Source: Clitoria ternatea (Eukaryota > Streptophyta > Magnoliopsida > Fabales > Fabaceae). Taken from it: a DNA stretch of 64,000 bases. The stretch is taken from assembly GCA_037962975.1 (NCBI GenBank), contig CM075669.1, positions 114,654,501 to 114,718,500 of the forward strand. Direction: 5' to 3'. The position numbers were made by a program, and so were the translations under genes. This document shows positions 58,167-64,000 of this stretch, in pieces; within the stretch, counting starts at the first letter, position 1; the number at the start of each line of letters is the position of its first letter. Below the pieces are notes generated by a model. That model made no database searches. It was not told the origin of the DNA and was given only the letters and a program-made list of their open reading frames with translations.

Positions 58167-59365
58167 GTTTTTACTCGGGAGTCGGCTTTGCCTTTCACTC
58201 AGAAATTTGGAACTTTGATAGAGTCTGGAATCTGGCCGATAGAAGCTCTTCCCAGGTCTGAGCTTTGCTTTGCTCGGAAATACATCTCTCGGCCCCAAAT
58301 TACTCGGAAGTGCCTTCCTTGGAGACATCTCACTCGGGCTTAGTTTGAAACTTGAGAGTCTGCCCGAAAGAGACTCATTCCCGGTCGGACTCTTTTCCTT
58401 GCTTAAAAAGACACTTTCTCCAAAACTCACTACTCGGAAAGGCCTTGCCTGACAATTGTTCTTCCAAAGTTCAGAGTTTTTTCATTCGAAATCAACTCAC
58501 TCGGGAGTTCTCCACTCGGATTTACCTCCAACCGAGACATATTCCACTCGGTAACGCTCCATTCTGAGTCATCCTACTCGGATTTTATCATTTCTGAGTC
58601 GTCCTACTCGGATTTCATCATTCTGAGTCAGATTTCAGAGAATTCTTTCCACTTGGGCTTGTTCTTCTTGTTTCTTTATCATTTTATGGTCATTTTTCTT
58701 TTGTTATTGACCTTTTTATTACCTTAATTTCTGCAAAATAAAATACCCAAGTAGAATATAGTGGAAAAAAAGAGAAAACCATAAAAATTAAGGAAATACA
58801 GTGCATAATGATTAAAATTCTAAGCAAACTAAATCTAATTTATTGTGTTATAAAACACTTATCAACAAGCTATGAGCAATTGCAGCTTCCTAGTGTCCCA
58901 TACTCAAGAACTCAATCCTCACTAGCACAAGGGTAACCCACCCAATCTCTCAAACTCTCAATACCCAAAGGTTGAACCCCAACCTTTGTGACCACTCAAC
59001 CTAGAGTGAAAACCTTTGTGTTTGGTGTAGTGTTTACAAGCAAATAACTCTCTCAATAGAGTAGATGTACAAGTGAAAGCTCACACAAATTCTAACTCTC
59101 CAGATGAGAGGATATACAAGTTCTAAGCTCAAAATTTCAGAGTATACAAAAGAATGGACTCACTAAGCACAAATGAAGGTAAGGGATGATTGCCTCTCAT
59201 ATTGTATTTGTGCTTGAGTTGGAGAGCAATTTATAGAGCCTTGAAGCTGTCCCAAAGTCCTCCCAGCCGTTGCAAATCATGGTTCCAGCTTGTCTCTGTG
59301 TATAGTAGGTTTTGGGTGCTTGTTTCCCACTTAAATCTGTCTTTTTAGTGATGTTTCCCACTATG

Positions 59366-59540
59366 TGAATCGATTCATGTGTTTACGAATTGATTCATAA
59401 CATTCTGTTTTGGGCATTTTAAATTTTAAACTCGTGTGAATCGATTCAGGCTGGGTGTGAATCGATTCATGCTTTGCTGTTTTGTGTTTTTGGGACTTCC
59501 AGGCCTATGAATTGATTCATGCTTTTCATGAATCGATTCA
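59366..59540. repeat. Cluster of TGAATCGATTCA palindromes in the U3 of Element F
   Basis: Six copies of a 12-bp palindrome (four exact TGAATCGATTCA, two with AATTGATT) stand at about 59366, 59385, 59437, 59458, 59508 and 59529, starting about 130 bp upstream of the TATA box of F on the minus strand. The placement is that of promoter elements. Confidence 0.75.
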
Positions 59541-59810
59541 TGCGTTGCTATTGTTGATTTTTCATGTTTTTTTGATGCTTCCTTGATTCATTTAGCTTCA
59601 TGGTTCCTTTCCTTTATCTTCATGCATTGGTCTTATGAGTGTTTGATCATTTGGAAGCATATCCTTCATAGTTTCTTGATCTTGTCATTGGATTCTATAT
59701 TTTCTTTGTGAGTTCTTGTTGTTTCTTTGCACTTGTTTTTGATATTATGAAGCCTTTCTAGTTCATGTGCATTTGTCATTATCAAAATCTGTTTACAACA
59801 TGCAAATACA

Positions 59811-60289
59811 TTCTCTCCCTTTTTGATGATAAAAACTAATTGACATCTCTTGGGGTGTTAGTATCAATAAACAATGATCATGAAGTAAATGAGAGAAGAC
59901 CACTTGTTATAATTGTAAATCGTAGAATAGAGTGAGTCTCCCCCTTTGTTTTTGAGTAGGATAAGTATATGCATAAATATTCATCTAATCATACACTATT
60001 CTTATCATACTTATTTCTTTCCCTGTTTGTGATTTAACAATTATAAGCAAGTATGTATATTTCCCTTTATATTTCCCTTTTTCTCTCCCTCTTTGTCATT
60101 ATCAAAAACAATATTAGCTATAGGAAAGAAACGGAATAAATCATTGCATAATTAAGGATTAACAACCATCAAGTTTGAACAATAAAATCCAAGCAAAACA
60201 AAGAGAATGCCACAGAGGGGCAACAAAGTCATAATCAAGATAACAGTAAACCATGTCAAAGTCAAGTAGAATGCAGAAAATAAGGCCAA
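59811..60289 (-). other. Non-coding interior of Element F next to its 3' LTR
   Basis: AT-rich, with three CT-rich tracts (TTCTCTCCCTTTTTGATGAT at 59809-59828, CTCCCCCTTT at 59940, TCTCCCTCTTTGTCATTATC at 60092-60111). Read on the minus strand these are polypurine stretches upstream of the LTR. No gene is seen. Confidence 0.4.
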
Positions 60290-61024
60290 CTAAGGCTGAG
60301 GGAATTTTAGGCTAGAGATTTGGGTAGCTAGTTCGGTGTATCGTTCCTCCATATTGGTTTCAAGCGTATCGAGTCGAGCGATGATATGTGCTTCCATCGC
60401 ATCAAGGCGACGATCCAAGTGAGCAGTGAGTCATGCAAACAGATTATCAAATGGTGCAGCAGGTGCAGGAAAAGGAGGAGCATCAACATCTTCTTCATGA
60501 GCAGCTAGGTATGGGCGGCGAAGAATTTCCCATATTCCAAACCTTTCAATGATTCCCATTTTGTTGAGATGGGTTTTGCTGAGTAGTCCTTTGCTTCCAA
60601 CAGATTCTTTGACTTCATTGGTGAGATATACCTTGAAGTGACGAAGGAGTTTGGTCACGAAAACGGCATATGGAAGGCGAGTAAGATTTCTTGCTTCAAG
60701 CATGTGATGCCTTATTATACTTATCCAATTGATTTCCTTGTTGTTTATTATTTCCCACATGAGAAGAATTTGAGTATCACTCACTCTTGCATTGTTACTT
60801 CCTAATGGTAGAAGGATCTTTACAATGAAGTAGTGGAGCAGGTGATGATCAACTCGGATAGTGCCAACGGTGCTTGCGGTGGAAACGGGAAGATTGAAGA
60901 ATGTTCTTGCTTCAAGAGGATTGAAGTTCCATGTTGGAGATGGCTCCTTGCCAGAGAATTGTTCATTGTTAATGGGAAGCTTGCCAACTTGATTCATGAC
61001 TTCATTATCAAGAACCATGGTGAC
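60290..61024 (-). pseudogene. Fragment of a plant transposon protein gene (PF20167-like), cut by Element G
   Basis: The minus-strand reading includes LLHYFIVKILLPLGSNNARV, SDTQILLMWEIINNKEINW and ARNLTRLPYAVFVTKLLRHF. This is the pattern of the 'putative plant transposon protein' domain (ILLP..N...V......L...I...K.INW...I...I......LPY..F.T.LL). A TGA at 60431-60433 interrupts it, then the same frame continues as LTAHLDRRLDAMEAHIIARL to TAG at 60290-60292, a short coiled coil. The upstream end stops exactly where the Athila-type LTR begins (61025), so the ATG at 61018 is probably not the true start. Function is unknown. Confidence 0.55.
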
Positions 61025-62449
61025 TGTTAGTCCTCAAATTTTCAATAAAAGCTTTAATAAAAATTTCATAAAAATTAGTTTAATTTGTTAGAAAATTAGG
61101 CTTTAAATTCAATAAATGGATGTTGTTTGAAATAATCTGCCCTTGATCAATCTTCTCTAGTTTTGCAGTGAAAAAGTTAAGAAATCAAGAGAAAATTACA
61201 CTAGAGGAGCTGACGCATAGCCTCACCCCATGCGTAGCATGAATAGTTATTTTTGATGCTGATGCTACACGTCACAGCCACGCGTAGCGTCAGTGCTGCG
61301 TGGTCTCCACCTCCAACTTGGCCAACCACTTCACTTGGACCCAATAATGGGTACTCCACTCAGCACCAAGGGCCACCCCACTAAGCACAAATGCCCAAAA
61401 TACAGTGGAAACACGTCCAAGTGGCCAAGCATGATCAAATTTAATAATTTGAAGTGGCCATTATCAGTTGTTTAATGAGCCCTATAAATAGGGCCATCCA
61501 GCACCATTCATGATATCCTATTCTCTATTTTCAGAGTTCTTTCCTCTCTTTTATACTCGAGTTTTGAGTATTTCTTTTAGAGTTTGTAGTTCTAGAATAG
61601 TTTTCTAGATACTTGAGAGTGTTGTGGTGTATTATGATCGTTGTATCGTGAAGTTTCCATCGTCTTCGTAATGTCAAACTCTGTAAGTGTTGTTTCTACT
61701 TTTACCATGTGTAACTAATTTGTTTATGTTGGAATTGGTGAACTAATCTATTGAGTATAATGTTGTGAATTCGACCTCTGCATGTTTATGATTCAAGTCC
61801 ATGTTAGTATTTCAACCTTTTATTAATATGAACGTCAAATGGGAGAATAATTTTCATGTGTATTGAAACTTGTTTTATTAGTATGAATGTCAAACAGGAG
61901 AATGATTATTCATGCCGTATTGAAACTTGTTTTGATGAAAGTAAAAGTTGGAATACCCTTGGTATCTCAATTCTATAGGGGTTGTTAACCATTATTGCCA
62001 TAAGGTCAGGTCTTAATGCAAGTTTTTACTGAGAAAGCTCACGAGGGATCGGACTTTACGGTGAATTCTTAGAATTTATATCACGAGGGATCGGTTATAA
62101 TGATTTTAAGCTGCAATGACATGAAACTTGATGATTAAATATGCATGTCTTGAGTTCCTCATTGTTATTCTAGATTAGGGATCCAATTTCCAACATAATT
62201 TGTTTATTTGTGTTTATCTCAAGTATCTTACCTATTCTAGATTGCAACTCAACTTTTTTAGATAGATTTTTATTTTCTTTTTAGCTCATGAACTACTCAA
62301 TCATGCTATCCTGTGAATACTGTATAAATTGTATATAAATCATTCTTTTGTCTATAACTTTCTTAACATTTACCATAGTGAATAGAAAATTACTGTTGTT
62401 ATTGGACTTTCAATCCTAGTGGAACGATATCTAAATTTTGAAAACTACA
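61025..62449 (+). repeat. Probable 5' LTR of Element G (about 1425 bp)
   Basis: It begins TGTTAGTCCTCAAATTTTC and ends AAATTTTGAAAACTACA; these are imperfect inverted ends with TG...CA. TATAAATAG at 61483-61491 gives a U3 of about 460 bp. The other LTR is outside the window, so the borders rest on the inverted ends and on the abrupt end of the interrupted gene. Confidence 0.5.
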
Positions 62450-62455
62450 AACGAT

Positions 62456-62551
62456 TGGTGCGTTTGCCAATTAACAACCCGGTGGTAGAAACAAACGGTT
62501 GAGACGCTATCGCCGGGTTAACAAGTTTTCTGTCACCATCGCCGGGGATTG
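62456..62551 (+). other. Primer-binding region of Element G (two candidate sites)
   Basis: TGGTGCGTTTGCC at 62456 and TGTCACCATCGCCGGGGATTG at about 62531-62551 both resemble the Athila tRNA-Asp site TGGCGCCGTTGCCGGGGA. The first lies next to the LTR, the second keeps the GCCGGGGA part. A duplication or insertion may have split the original site. Confidence 0.4.
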
Positions 62552-62678
62552 AATTGTTTCAGTAAAACAGTAAATTTTTAATTACCATGGTAAATATTTT
62601 TTTTACCTTGGTTAAATTTTTTTTTATTTTGTTTACTTTTACTTATTGTTACACTAACTTTCTTTGTCTAGTTTGTGT

Positions 62679-63830
62679 ATGCAAACCCGATCTACTGCAG
62701 GTAAAATTTATTTTGATTCTGAGATAGAAAGGTTTGTAAAGAAAATCAAGTCTTTGAAATCTAAAATACAAACTAATTCTTCTTCTACCTCTAAAATTTT
62801 TGAAAATTCAAATATGGCTGTTAAAAGGAGAACATTGGGACAGTTTGCTGCTATTAATGGTCCACCCCGAGTTTCGGGAATGTTTCAAGGACCTGTTGTG
62901 CCAGTTGAGATTAAACCTTCTACTTTAAATATTATTCAAAATAATCAATTTACTGGTTTAAATCATGAAGAACCGTATGAACATTTAACTATTTTTTATG
63001 AGTTATACAGTACAATTGGATTTGAACCCAATCAAGAGGAATCTGTTTATATGAGGTTATTTCCTTTTTCATTGATTGGTAAAGCTAAAGAATGGTTTAA
63101 ATCTTGCTCACCGGGTAGTTTTACAAACTGGTCCGATGTTGAAAGAAAATTTTTGGAAAGATTTTATTCTCCTTCAAAATATTTTGAAGCAATGACAGCC
63201 ATACACTTTTTTTCCCAAAATAATGATGAATCATTAAGAGAGACATGGGAACGATTCAAGGCACTCTTGAGAAAGTGTCCAAATCACAACCTGCATGATG
63301 CCGAAAAGGTAAGAATCATTTACCATGGTTTATTACCTCAGTTCAAGATGATGTTAGATGCTTGTGCAGGTGGTTCTCTAATGAAGAAGACTGTGGAGGA
63401 AGCTATTGAAATATTGGAATCAATGGCTATCAGTGACCGCCAAGTAAAACATGAAAGATGTAATGTACAAAGAAAGCCAGGAATACTCGAATTGGGAGTG
63501 AATGATGCAGTATTGGCTCAGCAAAAATTACTGACCCAACAAATTGAAGTTATGAGCAAGCAATTGGAGAAACTCCAAATTGCTCAAGTAACATCACCAC
63601 CCTCTGCTCAACTTAAACAATGTATGCACTGCATGGGAGAACAACCATGTGGTTACTGTGGAAATGAGCAAGAGCAAGCCAATTTTATGAACCATCAAAG
63701 AGCACTCTTAGGTAATTTTCCTTTCAATCATGGAAATTCTTTTCCTAACAATTACCTGCAGGGTTGGCAAATTCAGAATATTGGCTGGAGACAGGATGCT
63801 GGACCTTCCAACCGACCTTCTAATAATTAG
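62679..63830 (+). pseudogene. Gag of Element G (Athila group), interrupted by TAG
   Basis: Start ATG at 62679 (MQTRSTAG). The Retrotrans_gag domain reads FEPNQEESVYMRLFPFSLIG, KAKEWFKSCSPGSFTNWSDV, KFLERFYSPSKYFEAMTAIH and ETWERFKALLRKCPNHNLHD, typical of Athila (PFSL..KA..W..S...GS...W..V...FL..F). GLLPQFKMMLDACAGGSLMK and a CMHCMGEQPCGYCG cysteine cluster follow. A TAG at 63828-63830 interrupts the frame, which continues open (FKQQQTDNARLARIEESIQQ...MGQLAKEIAELK) to the window end; in related proteins this coiled part is still gag. Gag would form the particle and bind RNA. Confidence 0.85.
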
Positions 63831-64000
63831 TTTAAGCAACAACAAACTGACAATGCAAGATTGGCAAGGATAGAGGAATCTATTCAACAGCTATTACAGT
63901 TTATGGAGACAAATGAAGCTGCCCGGAAAGCATCGGATATACAAATGGGTCAGCTTGCAAAAGAAATAGCCGAATTAAAAAGTTCTGGGTTTACTGCAAA
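63831..64000 (+). pseudogene. Gag continuation of Element G, running off the window
   Basis: In frame with the preceding gag after its TAG. IEESIQQLLQFMETNEAARK and IQMGQLAKEIAELKSSGFTA match the coiled segment that precedes protease in Athila gag proteins. The rest is outside the window. Confidence 0.75.

Larger units (their letters stand above)
35831..58864 (-). repeat. Element E: solo LTR (about 2.7 kb) with three later insertions
   Basis: It starts TGACAGGGCCCGCAAGCGC and ends AAACACTTATCA, flanked by ACAAG (35826-35830 and 58865-58869). Its own sequence is 35831-36395, 37842-38112, 50790-51981 and 58172-58864. On the minus strand it would start TGATAAGTGTTTTATAAC, with a TATA box (TTCTATAAATACAGGG, about 51103-51117). 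There is no coding region, PBS or polypurine tract, so a solo LTR is the simplest reading; a very short non-autonomous element is the alternative. The termini resemble LTRs that I associate with the Athila group. Confidence 0.65.
35428..59810 (-). repeat. Element F: 3' LTR (about 1.34 kb), split by Element E
   Basis: With E removed (35831-58864 and one ACAAG), the sequence runs from TGTTATTCAAGTGG to TGCAAATACA (TG...CA). On the minus strand a polypurine stretch AAAAAGGGAGAGAA touches the right end, so this is the 3' LTR of a minus-strand element whose interior lies to the right. A TATA box (CTATAAATTGC, minus strand, about 59228-59238) gives a U3 of about 570 bp. The run of 12 G at 35456-35467 followed by TGAATTGAG, and the Tsp-rich end CCCTTTTTGATGAT, resemble ends I associate with copia-type LTRs, but the superfamily is uncertain. 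Confidence 0.5.
61025..64000 (+). mobile_element. Element G: Athila-type Ty3/gypsy element, 5' part
   Basis: 5' LTR (61025-62449), a primer-binding site, leader and gag follow in plus orientation, and the element continues beyond the window. The gag sequence matches the Athila group. It lies within the gene of Element F and is therefore the later insertion. Confidence 0.7.

Overview
The window reads as a heterochromatin-like block of a large plant genome, with no host gene that I can recognise. The organism is an angiosperm, most likely a eudicot and possibly a legume. This is an inference from the retrotransposon lineages present (Tat with antisense ORFs, Tekay/Del chromovirus, Athila, copia), from CACTA and hAT DNA transposons, and from spliceosomal introns. 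Almost every base can be assigned to transposable elements nested in one another, and clean target-site duplications (TSDs) date the order of most insertions.

Left block (1-4437): the 3' part of an old CACTA (En/Spm) transposon carrying a decayed Transposase_24-type gene. It is split by a copia-type LTR with its leader (1816 to about 3980) and ends in a field of AGCGAC subterminal repeats.

Element A (about 4690-32086, minus strand) is a decayed Tat-lineage Ty3/gypsy element: LTR and gag on the right, then protease, RT, RNase H and integrase reading leftwards. A plus-strand antisense gene (aORF) lies at the left, with a tandem-repeat array between the two convergent units. Its RNase H gene is split by Element B (11964-28198, TSD TTTGT), a complete but inactivated Tekay-type chromovirus. 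The right-hand LTR of B is itself split by a 5.1-kb solo LTR of a related family (22271-27371, TSD CCCAA).

A 3.3-kb AT-rich stretch (32087-35427) holds a GGATTG-rich hAT-like MITE and a compound microsatellite.

Right block: F is the 3' LTR (35428-59810) and a gene remnant (to 61024) of an element on the minus strand. E is a 2.7-kb solo LTR inside the LTR of F (35831-58864, TSD ACAAG). E has taken three later insertions: a non-autonomous CACTA with a captured glutamate-receptor-like exon (36396-37838, TSD ACA); Element C (38113-50784, TSD ATTTC), a young and nearly intact Tat element whose 830-bp LTRs differ at about 11 sites; and Element D (51982-58166, TSD GTTTT), a Tekay chromovirus with a large internal deletion. 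Element G, an Athila-type element on the plus strand, interrupts the gene of F at 61025 and runs off the window with its gag.

The most interesting biology is in C, echoed in A. A separate plus-strand gene with its own TATA box, intron, Transposase_28-type N-terminus and long coiled coil faces the gag-pol genes tail to tail. Tandem arrays of short repeats fill the space where the two transcripts would end; in C they can form hairpins. The four stop codons that interrupt the reading frames of C all fit C-to-T changes in glutamine codons, as expected of deamination of methylated cytosine.
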